A DNA stretch of 64,000 bases from the NCBI RefSeq assembly GCF_000142905.1, contig NW_013657662.1, positions 62,001-126,000 of the forward strand, in the 5' to 3' direction. This stretch comes from Thecamonas trahens ATCC 50062. Lineage: Eukaryota > Apusozoa > Apusomonadida > Apusomonadidae. The notes beneath the pieces were generated by a model. That model saw only the letters and a program-made list of their open reading frames with translations, was not told where the DNA came from and made no database searches. Every line of letters starts with the position of its first letter. Position 1 is the stretch's first letter. Positions 1-9,952 of this stretch are shown here, one piece after another. The position numbers and the translations under genes were made by a program.

Positions 1-339
1 GACAACCCGAACTGCGGCTTGTGCGGCGGTAAGTTTGAGAACCGCTGGGACGAGGACGAGGAGGAATGGCGCGCCATCGGTTCGTGCATCCTGCCCGGCC
101 GCCAGGGCCTCTTCCACCGCTCGTGCGTCGCCCAGGCCAACATCGGCTCCACCGTTGTTGTCCCGGCCGCCGGTAATAGCGCCGGCTCTGACTTTGTCAC
201 TCGCGTCGCCAAAGTCGACCTCTCCAACATGTTCTCGTCCGCGGCCTCGACCGCCACTCCTGCCGACACCCGCAAGCGCACCCGCGCGGCCGATGAGCCG
301 ACCGACCCGCGCAAGCGCGCAAAGCCACTTTCTTCGTAA
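1..339 (+). CDS. PCF11: 3' end of a Pcf11-like cleavage/polyadenylation factor (partial)
   Basis: Only the last 112 codons are in the window; the frame is open from base 1. A CxxC pair (residues 5 and 8 counted from base 1), an aromatic/acidic stretch (FENRWDEDEEEW) and a following H-x2-C form the zinc-binding motif typical of the C-terminal part of Pcf11, a subunit of cleavage factor IIA that binds the RNA polymerase II CTD and acts in pre-mRNA 3'-end formation and termination. The tail is basic (RKRTR, RKRAK), as expected of a nuclear protein. The Pcf11 call rests on this motif alone because the CTD-interaction domain lies outside the window. The TAA stop (337-339) is only 6 bp from the stop of the convergent kinesin gene. 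Another zinc-finger protein is possible but less likely. Confidence 0.65.
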   Translation, partial: DNPNCGLCGGKFENRWDEDEEEWRAIGSCILPGRQGLFHRSCVAQANIGSTVVVPAAGNSAGSDFVTRVAKVDLSNMFSSAASTATPADTRKRTRAADEPTDPRKRAKPLSS

Positions 340-345
340 ACTTGT

Positions 346-3300
346 TTACCCCAGCGTCAGCCGCAGATCGTTGTACCGCTTCTGCAGCTTCAGGTACCGC
401 TCCTCCATCTTCTTGCAGTCGATGACCGCCTCGTCGCGCTCAAACTTGTACTCGGCAAGCTTCATCTTGGCGTCCACGAGCGCTGCTTCGGCAGATTGCG
501 TCCTTGCAGACTCGGCAGCCAGCGACGACTGCGCCTCGCTCACGTCGCCACGCAGTCGGTCGAGCTCGGAGCACATGTCGGCCTTCTCGCGCGTCAGCTC
601 CGAAAGCACCGTCTCGAGCAGCGACCGCGCGTTCTCCAGCTCGGCCTTGGCTCCGGCCGCAGCCTTGTGCTCTTCTCGGAGCACCTCCAGCTTGGTCGTC
701 AGGTCGTCAAGCTCCATCCGCACTTCATCCAGCTCCTCGCTTGCCTTGACCTTGGCCGTGCTCGCCCGCTCTACATCGGCCTGAGTAGCGTCCAGCCGCG
801 TCTGTAGCGTCTCCAGCGATGCCGCAAGCGCAGACTTTTCGCCTTGCAGCAAGCCCATCGCCGTTGCAAGCTCCACCTTTTCGTCACGCTGGGCCTCGAG
901 CTGCATCTCCAGCCGGTCCACCGCGGCTTGCTTCGACGTCACTGACGAGCTCAGCGTCTCGTCCTGCGCAGAGAGTCGCGCCACCCGCATCTGCAGCTCG
1001 CTCAGCTCGCTCTGCGCCGCAGCTACCTGCGCCTTGCTCGCCTCCAGGTTGCGGACCTCTTCCTGCAGCGCGCGGACTTGTCCTGACAGCGACGCCGCCT
1101 CCTCCTCCAGCGCCGCAACCTTGGCCGTCGCTCTCTCGGCCGCGCCTTCAGCCTCCTCGCGCTGCCCCACGAGCTTGGCCAGATCGGCTTCGTTCTGCCG
1201 CTGCCGCTCCTCCGCCACCGCGCTCGCAGCCTGCAGCGTCGAGATCTGGCTCTCTGCCGCCGCCCGAGCCGATTCAACCGACGCCAGTGCCGACGAGCTG
1301 GCCGACTTTTGCTGCTCCAGCTGCGCCAGCTCGTCCTTGAGCCCCACGAGAGCCTCACGCGCTGCCGCCACCTCGGCCTGTGCCGCCACGGCCTCGGTGG
1401 TGGCAGCCTCGGCTGCCGCCCGCGCCGCTGCCTCGGCCGCCTCGGCTGCTTCGGCTACGCCGGCAGCCTGTGCCGCCGCCGCCTCGGCCTCTGCCAGCCT
1501 CGCTGCCGCCGCCTCCGACTCGGACACTGCCGCCACCCGCGCCGCCTTGGCCTCCGACGCCTCACTACGCGCACTCGCCGCCACCGCTGTTGCTGCCTCG
1601 GCTTCGGCCTGCGCCTCGTCGCGCGCCATTTCCGCTTGCGCGACCTCCTCGAGCAAGTCTTGTGACCGAGCCGTCAGGCTCTCCACCTTGGGCTCGAGCT
1701 TCTCAAGCGCCACCTGCGCCCGCTCGCTAGCCTCGGTCTTGGCCGCTACCTCGCACTCCAGCCGTCCTGCCTCGGCCTCCAACCGCGTCGCCTCCGTCTG
1801 GCCGGCCTCGATCTTGGCCTTGAGGTCGATAAGCGCCGCGAGGCCGATCGACCGCTGCGACTCGTGACGCGCTAACACGGCCTCGAGCTCAGCAACCTGG
1901 CTCGACAGCTCGGTGCTCTTCTGACGCACGCTAGCGAGCTCTGCTGTCTTGGCATCGAGCTCCGACGACGACGCTGCCAGCTTCAACTTGAGCTCCGCCA
2001 TCTGGCCAGTCATCTCGTCCTTGCGCTGCGAGAGGAGCGAGACCTCGGCGTTAAGCGTCGCCTTGTCGCCCGCGAGCGACGCCAGCAGCGCATGGAGATC
2101 AGCCTTGTCGTCGTCGAGCGCAGCAAGCTCGTCTTGCTTGGCCGCAACCGCCGCCGCCAGGCTCTCCTCGCGCTCAGCGAGAATCTCCAAGTTGGCCAGC
2201 GTCTTGGCCTCAGTCTCGGCGAGCGAACGGTGTGATTCGAGAATCGAGTCGTTGACCACAGAGAGCTCTAGCTTTTGCTTCTGGATGGTCGAGAGGCCCT
2301 CGGCAACCTGTGCCATGACCTCGCGGTGCGAGCGCTTGCTCGATGTGTTCCGTGGTGAGTTGGGGTTCGACGCTGTCGACAAAGGAGCCTCGGCGTCGGC
2401 CGTCGCGTCTAGGTCGACCGCTTCGGAGCCGACCGTCGAGTCGTCGTCGGTCGGCAGCGCATCGGCGACAGACGCTTGGCTGTTGTGCGCCCGCTCGAGC
2501 GCCGCGTTGGACGCACCCGACGAGCCAACTTCCGACGCCAGCGTCTCCAGCGCTGCCGTCACCTCGGCGTAGTTGGCCTGCAGCAGCTTGACCCGCTTCT
2601 TGAGCGCAGAGTTTTGCTTGACCAGCTTGTCCGAGTGCGCTTTCATCTGCAGCTTGGCCTTTTTCCACTTTTTCTTGACCTCGTTGACCCGCTCCGAGTC
2701 GTCGTTGAGCGCCTCGCGAGCAGCCTCCAGCTCGGCGAGGAGCGCGTTGTTAGCCAGCGAGAGCGAGGCGTTCTCCTCTTCAAACTCCTGCACCTGCCGC
2801 TCCAGCTCCTCCAGCGCCGCCGCCTGCTCTGCTGCCGCCTGCGCTGTGATCGACGACGCCCGCGGCCGACCGGCCGGTGCAGGCTCGGCCGGCCCGGGAG
2901 CAGGAGCCCCCACTACTCCGCTTTCGCTTGCCCCTGCCGGCGGCATCACTGCCGCATCCATCGACGCTGCCATCGACGCCACAAACTCGGCGCCGCCGCG
3001 GGCCTCCAGTTCGGACTCGAGCGCCGCAATGTACCCGCGGAGCTTGGCAATCGTCTTCTCGAGCTTGGAGATGTGGAGCTCCATCTCGGCCGGCGACCGC
3101 TTGGCGTTGACCGTGGCAACGTTTTTGATTTCCTTGGCTCGCTTGCCGAACCGCAGCGTCGACAGCGTCTCGGTTGCGTTGAACGACGATGGCGAACAGT
3201 TGATGATGAGCAGCGTGAGCGAGTTGCCGCCGAGCGACTCGGAGAGCACCCGGGTCAGCTTGGAGTCGCGGTACGGGATGTGCCGCGACTTGCCGTCGGT

Positions 3301-4140
3301 CAGCGCGTAGATGACCTTGCCCAGCGCCGTCAGAGACGTGTTGATGTTCTTGGCCTCGTCGAGCCGGTCGCCGGTTGCGTTCGTCTTCTTCACCTTTTCG
3401 GAACCGGCCAGATCAACCAGGTTGAGCTTGGCCGTCGTCTCGGACAAGTCCTTGAGGTTCTTGCCGCGGACCGTCATCTGGAACAGCGAGTGCGACCGCG
3501 AGGAGACCGCGTTCATGTCGGTCGATGAGACCTTGCGGTTCTCGCCGCCGGCGTCCATCACTGCCAGCACCTCGTCGGCGGTGTTGACCCGTCGCTCAGT
3601 GAGGCCCTGCACAAACACGCCACGGGCCTTGTTCTCGCGAATAGCTAGCTTGCCCTGTGTGGGATTGAGCAAGTCGCGCACCCGCTCGAGGTAAATCTCA
3701 AAGTAGGCCACCGAGACCTCGTACTCGTAGTTGACAGCGTTGCTGTCGATGCGGGAAAAGATCTCCCGCACAATCCGCGGAATAATGCCCATCATGGCCT
3801 CGTCCTTAGTATCAGGCCCCATCATGGTGTGGGTCTTGCCTGAGCTCGTCTGTCCGTAGGCAAAGATGGTGCCGTTGTAGCCAGCGAGCACATCGTCTAC
3901 AAGCTTGGAGGCACAGCCTTCAAAGACGGTCTTCTGGTCAGCCTGTGGCCCAAACACAGCATCAAACACAAACTCATGGTCGTCATGCACCACCCTCTTC
4001 CCGTTGTCATCCAGCACCATGACCTCCCGTCCGCCCTCGGCCACCTCGCGCGAGTTCTGAGGACGGAACCGGCACACCACCTTGACGCCCTTGCCTCCCT
4101 CCGGCCCGTCCGGTCCACTTGCGCCACTCCCGGAAGCCAT
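346..4140 (-). CDS. kinesin-1-like heavy chain with N-terminal motor
   Basis: A 1264-residue plus-end-type kinesin. The motor occupies about residues 17-345: P-loop GQTSSGKTHTM, switch I SSRSHS, switch II LVDLAGSEK, and a neck linker LRFGKRAKEIKN followed by VN. The GQTSSGKT P-loop and RAKxIKN linker are hallmarks of the conventional (kinesin-1/KIF5) family. Most of the remaining 900 residues is heptad-patterned, Ala/Glu/Lys-rich coiled coil for dimerisation and cargo binding, ending in a basic, charged tail. The ORF is intronless, starts at a plain ATG (4138-4140 on the complement) and is longer than typical kinesin-1 (about 950-1000 residues), mainly through extra Ala-rich coiled coil (about residues 830-950). 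I do not see the IAK autoinhibitory tail motif, so subfamily assignment rests on the motor. Confidence 0.92.
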   Translation of the reverse strand: MASGSGASGPDGPEGGKGVKVVCRFRPQNSREVAEGGREVMVLDDNGKRVVHDDHEFVFDAVFGPQADQKTVFEGCASKLVDDVLAGYNGTIFAYGQTSSGKTHTMMGPDTKDEAMMGIIPRIVREIFSRIDSNAVNYEYEVSVAYFEIYLERVRDLLNPTQGKLAIRENKARGVFVQGLTERRVNTADEVLAVMDAGGENRKVSSTDMNAVSSRSHSLFQMTVRGKNLKDLSETTAKLNLVDLAGSEKVKKTNATGDRLDEAKNINTSLTALGKVIYALTDGKSRHIPYRDSKLTRVLSESLGGNSLTLLIINCSPSSFNATETLSTLRFGKRAKEIKNVATVNAKRSPAEMELHISKLEKTIAKLRGYIAALESELEARGGAEFVASMAASMDAAVMPPAGASESGVVGAPAPGPAEPAPAGRPRASSITAQAAAEQAAALEELERQVQEFEEENASLSLANNALLAELEAAREALNDDSERVNEVKKKWKKAKLQMKAHSDKLVKQNSALKKRVKLLQANYAEVTAALETLASEVGSSGASNAALERAHNSQASVADALPTDDDSTVGSEAVDLDATADAEAPLSTASNPNSPRNTSSKRSHREVMAQVAEGLSTIQKQKLELSVVNDSILESHRSLAETEAKTLANLEILAEREESLAAAVAAKQDELAALDDDKADLHALLASLAGDKATLNAEVSLLSQRKDEMTGQMAELKLKLAASSSELDAKTAELASVRQKSTELSSQVAELEAVLARHESQRSIGLAALIDLKAKIEAGQTEATRLEAEAGRLECEVAAKTEASERAQVALEKLEPKVESLTARSQDLLEEVAQAEMARDEAQAEAEAATAVAASARSEASEAKAARVAAVSESEAAAARLAEAEAAAAQAAGVAEAAEAAEAAARAAAEAATTEAVAAQAEVAAAREALVGLKDELAQLEQQKSASSSALASVESARAAAESQISTLQAASAVAEERQRQNEADLAKLVGQREEAEGAAERATAKVAALEEEAASLSGQVRALQEEVRNLEASKAQVAAAQSELSELQMRVARLSAQDETLSSSVTSKQAAVDRLEMQLEAQRDEKVELATAMGLLQGEKSALAASLETLQTRLDATQADVERASTAKVKASEELDEVRMELDDLTTKLEVLREEHKAAAGAKAELENARSLLETVLSELTREKADMCSELDRLRGDVSEAQSSLAAESARTQSAEAALVDAKMKLAEYKFERDEAVIDCKKMEERYLKLQKRYNDLRLTLG

Positions 4141-4163
4141 GCTTATCCCTTCAAACTACCAAG

Positions 4164-4198
<35 letters not shown>

Positions 4199-5079
4199 GC
4201 GCCTTTGCTCGGTGCCTCGGCCAGGCGTCACGTGTGGCCTGCCGTCGTCTTGCGAACCCCGCTCGCTTCTGGTCCGAGGGCTGGAGAACGGGGAGGAGGG
4301 TACGCCGAGCCCTCGCTCGCCCTGTCGCCTTCCACGACTCAACGGTCTTTGAAACAAACGAACGCATGAGCGTTGAATCAATTTGCTCCACCGTGGTTTC
4401 TATGACAGTATGGACAACCAACCACCCAATGAATGCCACTGCAGCCAGAGTTGAGTAATTGACGTTTTGCCTTGTTCTCCCGCTCTACCACCATCGATGC
4501 CTTGGAAACCAGTCTAGTATCTAGATACGTGCTCACGCTTGATGTCACACTCTTGCCCGCTTGCCATCTTGCCTCTAACCCTCCTCAGCGCAGTGTCATG
4601 CCGAGCTTCCGCTGTGTCTTCTCAAAAATACGGCAGGCTGCCGTGCCTCTCATCAAGCCACTACCTCTGGCGCTCTCATCACTCCCCGCCACCATCCCAC
4701 CACGGCAGTGCAATCCTACACCAGCTAACCACTCTCCGTACTCTGCATGCTCTCCGGTCACGTCATAGTCTCTATATCTTGCAAACGCATGTTCGGTATC
4801 CTCTAGTGCGACCGCTACCGGAAAAAAACTTGTCGAACGCGCGCGAGGACAGAGCAGCACCCACCTCGCGTAGCACCCACGCAGAGACAAGGCCATCTCG
4901 ACGGGTAGAACCTGACCACACCGCTCTTCAGCCACTATCAGTATCTGCGCCAGGCAGAGAGTAGGCTTATTTTCCTGTAGACTAGCTGCTGAGGTTCAGG
5001 TCTCCGGCTTTGTCCCCGGCTCGCTCAGCTTTGCCTGTCGCTCCCGGCAGCAGCGCTCACGAGAGGGACTGTGCTGACC
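4141..5079. other. divergent intergenic region between the kinesin and USP genes
   Basis: This 939 bp stretch separates two divergently transcribed genes and presumably carries both promoters. It is clearly less GC-rich than the flanking coding DNA. Apart from the CT/CA microsatellite near its left end I see no conserved gene, no tRNA-like B box and no recognisable promoter element. Short ORFs on both strands have no recognisable domain. Confidence 0.6.
4164..4198. repeat. (CT)n(AC)n compound microsatellite
   Basis: A pure CT run (4164-4180) passes directly into an AC run (4181-4198), immediately upstream of the kinesin start codon, probably in its promoter or 5' UTR. A similar AC tract lies upstream of the Sec8 gene at 14855-14894. 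Confidence 0.95.
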
Positions 5080-8000
5080 ATGGCGCGTCGCAAAAGAAAG
5101 GGCAACAAGCCGCCACCGCCTCCGGCGCACCTGGCGTGGGCAGACAGCCTTGATAGACCAGACCAAGTAAGCCAGGAGCATGTCGACACGGCGTACGGGC
5201 TCGCCGTCGAGCCGGTCTGCCCCGACGCGAGCGGGAAGAACAGGGCACACTCAGCGTACTGCCTCCACGGGTGGGCCAAGCGCGGCAAGGGTGTGTGGGC
5301 GACCCGGCCGAGTATTCTGAGCGGTTTCAAGGACAATCCCGAGGAGTTGCTGCGGATCCCGCCGCCTCCGCCGCCTCACGAGCGGTTCGAATGGGTCGGC
5401 AACACGAGCAGGCGGCCTTACAAGATCGGCAAATGCATGGTCGGTCTCGCCAACCTCGGCGCCACTTGCTACATGAACTCGCTCCTGCAGACGCTGTACA
5501 TGGATGTGCCGTTCCGGGCTGCAGTCTATGCCTTTGATCCTGCGTGCGTGGCTCAGACCATCCCGCCCGGACAGACCTCGGTCGTTCACGAGCTGCAGCG
5601 GGTCTTTGCCTACCTCGAGCTCTCTCAAAAGACGGTCTACGTTCCGCAGCAACTGGTTTCTGCTCTTGGCTTGGACACCACCGAGCAGCAGGATGCACAA
5701 GAGTTCTACAAACTCTTTCTCAGCGCCATCGAGACCGAGATGCGCCAGTCGGACGACCCGCATGTGGCGAGCGCGGTGGGTCGCACCTTCCGTGGCAAGC
5801 TCTCATACGTCACCACCTGTCAGTCTTGCAAGCACGCGAGTCGACGCAGTGAGCCGTTCTACGAGCTCGATCTCAACTTTCGGTCGGCATCGGACAAGCT
5901 GGCCACGCTGGAGAACCTCATCACCGACTACGTCACGCCTGAGGTCATGGATGGTGACAACAAGGTCTTCTGCTCAAAGTGTGAAGGCAAGCATGCTGCC
6001 ACCAGAGCCATCGAGCTCGAGGAGCTTCCGTCATCACTGGTCGTCCAGGTCAAGCGCTTCACCTATGACATGGTCACCTTCCAGAAGAAGAAGATCCACA
6101 CCAACATTTCGTACCCGCAGTCGCTCAACCCTGGCCGCCTCGTCCCAAACGCCGACTTCCCCGCTCACGAATACCGGGTGTGGGCCATCCTCGAGCACGC
6201 TGGTGCCACTACTTCGGCTGGCCACTACATTGCCTTTCTTCGCGAGCCAATCAACCAGTACTGGTACCGTTTCAACGACGAGGAGGTCCGCTGCGACATG
6301 AACTTTGACGATCCGCTTGACGCAGGTGCCGATGCGCTTGTCGCCGGCACCGACACCGCCACCGAGACAAAATCCAAGTCCAAGTCCAAGTCCAAGTCCA
6401 AGCCCAAGCCCAAGCCCAAATCAGCCGCCAAGTCCAAACCAGCTGCCAAACTCAAGTCGGCCGCCAAGTCCAAGGCTGCTGCTACCGCCAAGGCCAAGCC
6501 CAAGGCCAAGCCCAAGGCCAAGGCCAAGGCGCCCGCCACTGAGGCGGGTAAGAAGCGTGGACGGACCACCTCGAGATCTCGCCGTCGGACCAAGACGGCC
6601 AAGGCTCTTGACGGTTCGCGCCGCGCGTCGTCCTCTGGCGTGTGCGACATGATCGAGGAGCAGCAAGAGGAGGAGGAGATCGGCTCCGATGCGGTCGAGT
6701 CCACGTCGAGCTCGCGGCCGAGCCGCATCCGCCGCTCGCGCCGTACAGCGGCCGCCAAAGCCAGGTCCGGCACTGCCGACAGCAAGCACCAGATGATGTC
6801 TGTCACAGACATCAACAAGGAAATTGTCGAGAGTCAGAAGGCTGTCGGCCGGTCAGCAATTGTCAACCAAGCCCCCACGCTCGAGGAGAACACTTTGTCG
6901 CGCAGGTCCTCTCGCCGCAAGCGGAAGCGCAGCCCATCACCCAAGTCACCTGGCCCTGTGCCTGATGTCAAGCCGAAGTCCAAGAGAGTGGCCAATACCA
7001 AGACCAAGCCCACCGCCAAGGCGGGCAAGGCCAAGGCGACCAAGGCCAAGGCGACCAAGGCCAAGGCGGCCAAGGCCAAGGCGGCCAAGGCCAAGGCGAC
7101 CAAGGCCAAGGCGACCAAGGCCAAGGCGACCAAGGTTAAGCGGGAGCCAAAGATTGTCAAGCCGGCCGTGCCGCCAGCAGCGAGCGTGGACCCGCTCGTT
7201 GACGCCCACGGCTCATCGCTAGAGCGATGGGAGTCGAAGAACGCGTACATGTTTGTGTACTCGAGGCACCGCGACGAACCGCTGCCAGAGTACACAGTTC
7301 CGCAGGCGCTGCGCGAAGAGGTCGAGGCCGAAAACACCAAGCTGCTGGCCAGGATCTATGAGTTCAAGTCCAAAGTGCAGGCTGCGCAGGAGCAGGTCGA
7401 CACCGAACGTGCGCGATACACCAGCCTTATGGAGCGCAACCGCGAAGCGCTCAAGACCGATCCCCGCAACGTTCGCTGGCTGCCAGTCGCCTGGCTCCGT
7501 TCGTGGGCACTCGGCAACCGCCCGCCGCTCGTCGCAGAGCCAGAGCTGCTGTGCAAGCACGGCTGCATCGACCCGCAGGAGGCGCCCAACCTCAAGGTTG
7601 TCCACGCCTCGGTCTACCACGAAATGGTCGAGCTGTACGCCGACAGCGCTTCTCCACAATTTCCGGAGCTCAACCTCACGTCATGCTGCATCGAGTGCCT
7701 TCGCAGCTACGTCAGCCATCGAAAGTCGCTGCGCGACGACATCGCCCATCGCGCCGCAGTTCTCACGCGCATCGACAACGGCGAGCTCAACGGCGACGAC
7801 GACGCGGGTGTCTACATCGACAAGAAGTTCCTTACCCGCTTCAGACGGTCGACCACGTCGACCACCTATGGATCCGGCGACATCAACGAGAAGATCATGT
7901 GCGAGCATGGCAAGCTGACCCCTTCAGGTGCTGTTGCCGTCAAGGTCGGCTCGGACGACTTTGACTTTATGTGCCAGTATGCCGGCGTGACTGGCACCAA

Positions 8001-9036
8001 GCTGACTGGCGACGCCATTCCTTGCGCCATCTGTGCGGAGAAGTACGAGACCAAGAAGAGCAAGCGCTCCGCGCTTGCTAGCCAGCTCAAGGAGGAGCGG
8101 ATCCTCGCTCGCAGCTTCCTGGAGCGGCGTACCGTGGCGCCCAAAGAGGCTAGCGACGGCTGGTACTTTGCCATCCCGGAGGACTTTGTCCATGACTGGC
8201 GCGAATATGTCAAGCATGCGCTCGACGGCGACGTGGAGCGTCCAAAGGCCATCGACACCGCGCCACTGCGGTGCGAGCACGGTAAGCTCCTTTACCACTT
8301 TTCCAGGAACGACCTTCGCGAGAGCCGCCACATCAACGTCTTTGATCTCATGGCCGAGTCCAAGTGGTCATTGTTCGTCACCAAGTACCCATGCGAGGCG
8401 CCGGTCCGTCTCTGCCTCGCTGCTGCAGAAAACACGGGTGACTTGGAGCTGGTCTACAGTCCTGAGCCATGCAGCCAAGGATGTGTCGAGGCACAGCTCG
8501 AGCGCGATAGGCAGGAGGATGCTGACGATACGTCCGAGATCTTTGTGCGTCTTGTTGGGCCTGGCGAGAACTGGTGCGACATCGACGTCGAAGAAGAGCG
8601 CAAGCGGATCTTGCCCAAGACCACCGCCTCTGGCCGGGTCCGCCGGACCCGTCAGCAGACCAACCCGATCCGTCGGTTCGACTTTCACCCGGAGCTCACG
8701 GTTGGCGAGCTCAAGTACGACATCTTCAGGAAGTTCAACGTGAGCGATACCAAGCAAGTCCTGTTCTTCAACAATGACTCGCTCGAGGACAACGAGAAGC
8801 CGCTCATCGACTGTGGCGTCGCCGCCAACAATGTCATCATCTGCCAGACGAGCAGCCAGCCTGACGACGACGATGTTGCGCAGGCCATCGAAAAGAAGGC
8901 TGCCACCGTGCCCGAGACCGGATTTGCCGGTTCGCGCCTGGTCTCCTCGTTTGCGCCGCGCCTCTCTGCGACCGAAGAGCCCGTGGTCGACCTTGTCGAC
9001 GACGACGACGACGACAACAACAACAACAACAAGTAG
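5080..9036 (+). CDS. USP48/UBP26-like ubiquitin C-terminal hydrolase
   Basis: A 1318-residue cysteine deubiquitinase. The catalytic domain has the Cys box NLGATCYMNSLLQ (Cys130), QQDAQEF, the zinc-type CxxC pairs, and the His box AGHYIAF (His382) followed by YRFND. Downstream come several C-x-HG modules (CKHGCIDP, CEHGKLTP, CEHGKLLY) like the DUSP-type repeats of USP48, and a C-terminal ubiquitin-like domain (about residues 1190-1265). This architecture matches USP48 and plant UBP26, nuclear enzymes linked to histone H2B deubiquitination. Between them lie two Lys-rich low-complexity blocks (nt 6370-6540 and 7020-7140) resembling histone H1 tails, plus basic nuclear-localisation-like runs. The start is the ATG at 5080 in a good context (gaccATGgc); the in-frame GTG at 5071 is not needed. 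The protein ends in an Asp run, an Asn run and Lys. Confidence 0.9.
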   Translation: MARRKRKGNKPPPPPAHLAWADSLDRPDQVSQEHVDTAYGLAVEPVCPDASGKNRAHSAYCLHGWAKRGKGVWATRPSILSGFKDNPEELLRIPPPPPPHERFEWVGNTSRRPYKIGKCMVGLANLGATCYMNSLLQTLYMDVPFRAAVYAFDPACVAQTIPPGQTSVVHELQRVFAYLELSQKTVYVPQQLVSALGLDTTEQQDAQEFYKLFLSAIETEMRQSDDPHVASAVGRTFRGKLSYVTTCQSCKHASRRSEPFYELDLNFRSASDKLATLENLITDYVTPEVMDGDNKVFCSKCEGKHAATRAIELEELPSSLVVQVKRFTYDMVTFQKKKIHTNISYPQSLNPGRLVPNADFPAHEYRVWAILEHAGATTSAGHYIAFLREPINQYWYRFNDEEVRCDMNFDDPLDAGADALVAGTDTATETKSKSKSKSKSKPKPKPKSAAKSKPAAKLKSAAKSKAAATAKAKPKAKPKAKAKAPATEAGKKRGRTTSRSRRRTKTAKALDGSRRASSSGVCDMIEEQQEEEEIGSDAVESTSSSRPSRIRRSRRTAAAKARSGTADSKHQMMSVTDINKEIVESQKAVGRSAIVNQAPTLEENTLSRRSSRRKRKRSPSPKSPGPVPDVKPKSKRVANTKTKPTAKAGKAKATKAKATKAKAAKAKAAKAKATKAKATKAKATKVKREPKIVKPAVPPAASVDPLVDAHGSSLERWESKNAYMFVYSRHRDEPLPEYTVPQALREEVEAENTKLLARIYEFKSKVQAAQEQVDTERARYTSLMERNREALKTDPRNVRWLPVAWLRSWALGNRPPLVAEPELLCKHGCIDPQEAPNLKVVHASVYHEMVELYADSASPQFPELNLTSCCIECLRSYVSHRKSLRDDIAHRAAVLTRIDNGELNGDDDAGVYIDKKFLTRFRRSTTSTTYGSGDINEKIMCEHGKLTPSGAVAVKVGSDDFDFMCQYAGVTGTKLTGDAIPCAICAEKYETKKSKRSALASQLKEERILARSFLERRTVAPKEASDGWYFAIPEDFVHDWREYVKHALDGDVERPKAIDTAPLRCEHGKLLYHFSRNDLRESRHINVFDLMAESKWSLFVTKYPCEAPVRLCLAAAENTGDLELVYSPEPCSQGCVEAQLERDRQEDADDTSEIFVRLVGPGENWCDIDVEEERKRILPKTTASGRVRRTRQQTNPIRRFDFHPELTVGELKYDIFRKFNVSDTKQVLFFNNDSLEDNEKPLIDCGVAANNVIICQTSSQPDDDDVAQAIEKKAATVPETGFAGSRLVSSFAPRLSATEEPVVDLVDDDDDDNNNNNK
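6370..7140 (+). repeat. Lys/Ala-coding tandem repeats inside the USP gene
   Basis: Two short-period arrays lie in frame in the USP coding sequence: a 6-bp array (aagtcc/aagccc) near 6370-6420 and a 12-bp array (units like aaggccaaggcg) at about 7020-7138 giving alternating KAKAT and KAKAA. Both encode strongly basic, H1-like sequence and are likely to vary in length between strains. Confidence 0.9.
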
Positions 9037-9054
9037 CTCCCATAAGACTTTGCC

Positions 9055-9765
9055 TCACGCCTGCTCGCCACCCGAAGCCGCTAGCGTCGGAAAAGGATTA
9101 AAGCCGTACTCGAGCGCCCGCATCTCCTCGGCAGAGAGGCCCTTGTTCTCTGGCAGCGCCGACTGCGAGACAAAGACAAGCTTGCGCTTGCCGGTCGAGA
9201 CCTTGCGCGACGGCAAGTGCTCCGGCGCCACTGCCAGCTCGTCCAGGGTCAGAGCAACCAGCGATCTGCTTGCTCCCGCCCCCCCAGCCGTTGCATTCTC
9301 TTGCAGTCTCGCAAGATAGGCCTTGACAATCGAGGCAAAGACAGCAACATCGTGCTTCCCCCGTCCGCCGCATCACCAGCTATCGCCGCCGCCACCGCTG
9401 CCTCCACCGCTAGTGCGAGGCACATGCGATCGGCCCGGACATCATCCACAGCAAACACATCCAGCATATCGTTATCGTTCTTCCCGTTGCCACCATCAGC
9501 TCCATCATCAGCATCGTTCAAACTCTCCAGTTCAATGGCCTCATCCCAAACACACGCCGCACCCAGCACTGCCGTCCGCACGCACATCACCTCTTCCTCT
9601 GACAGCAGACCAGTCTTCCCCGCCTTAGTAGCCAGCCCCAGACCAACCGCAGCTCGCCGCGCACCCTCTTCCCGTCGCCCGTCTGTGGCAGACATGTCAC
9701 TCTGTGTCCTGATACCGTCACAATGAGAGGCGTGCAAGCGACCTCGGTCCTGTCGTCCCCCCCCC
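9055..9765 (-). CDS. unrecognised protein gene, frameshifted, 5' end lost in assembly gap
   Basis: Two overlapping open frames on the complement read as one protein if a base is added to the G5 run (C5 on the + strand, 9358-9362): the upstream frame is acidic (DND, DDGADG) and passes into a downstream part containing FASIVKAYLARLQENA and ending in GFNPFPTLAASGGEQA with stop at 9055-9057. A second frame change may exist near 9660-9690, because a frame carrying TPLIVTVSGHRVTCLPQ reads towards the gap. I do not recognise the family. The stop is 18 bp from the USP stop. The start codon is missing; it presumably lies in or beyond the gap. Coding status is inferred from the absence of stops and amino-acid composition only. 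Confidence 0.4.
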
Positions 9766-9865
9766 NNNNNNNNNNNNNNNNNNNNNNNNNNNNNNNNNNN
9801 NNNNNNNNNNNNNNNNNNNNNNNNNNNNNNNNNNNNNNNNNNNNNNNNNNNNNNNNNNNNNNNNN
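9766..9865. other. assembly gap (100 N)
   Basis: Exactly 100 N, flanked by C runs on both sides (nine C before it, C-rich DNA after it). The round size suggests a placeholder of unknown true length. The C-rich DNA continues to about 9905. Confidence 1.
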
Positions 9866-9952
9866 CCCCCCTCCCCCCTCCCCCCCCTCCCCCCTCCCCC
9901 CCACCCCACGCACTCACCTACCGCTCTCCATCTACACCCCACATTGACTCAC

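Noticed and set aside
4585-4935. 116-codon minus-strand open frame in the kinesin/USP intergenic region
   Set aside because: No ATG at its start, no domain and no composition typical of neighbours; likely chance.
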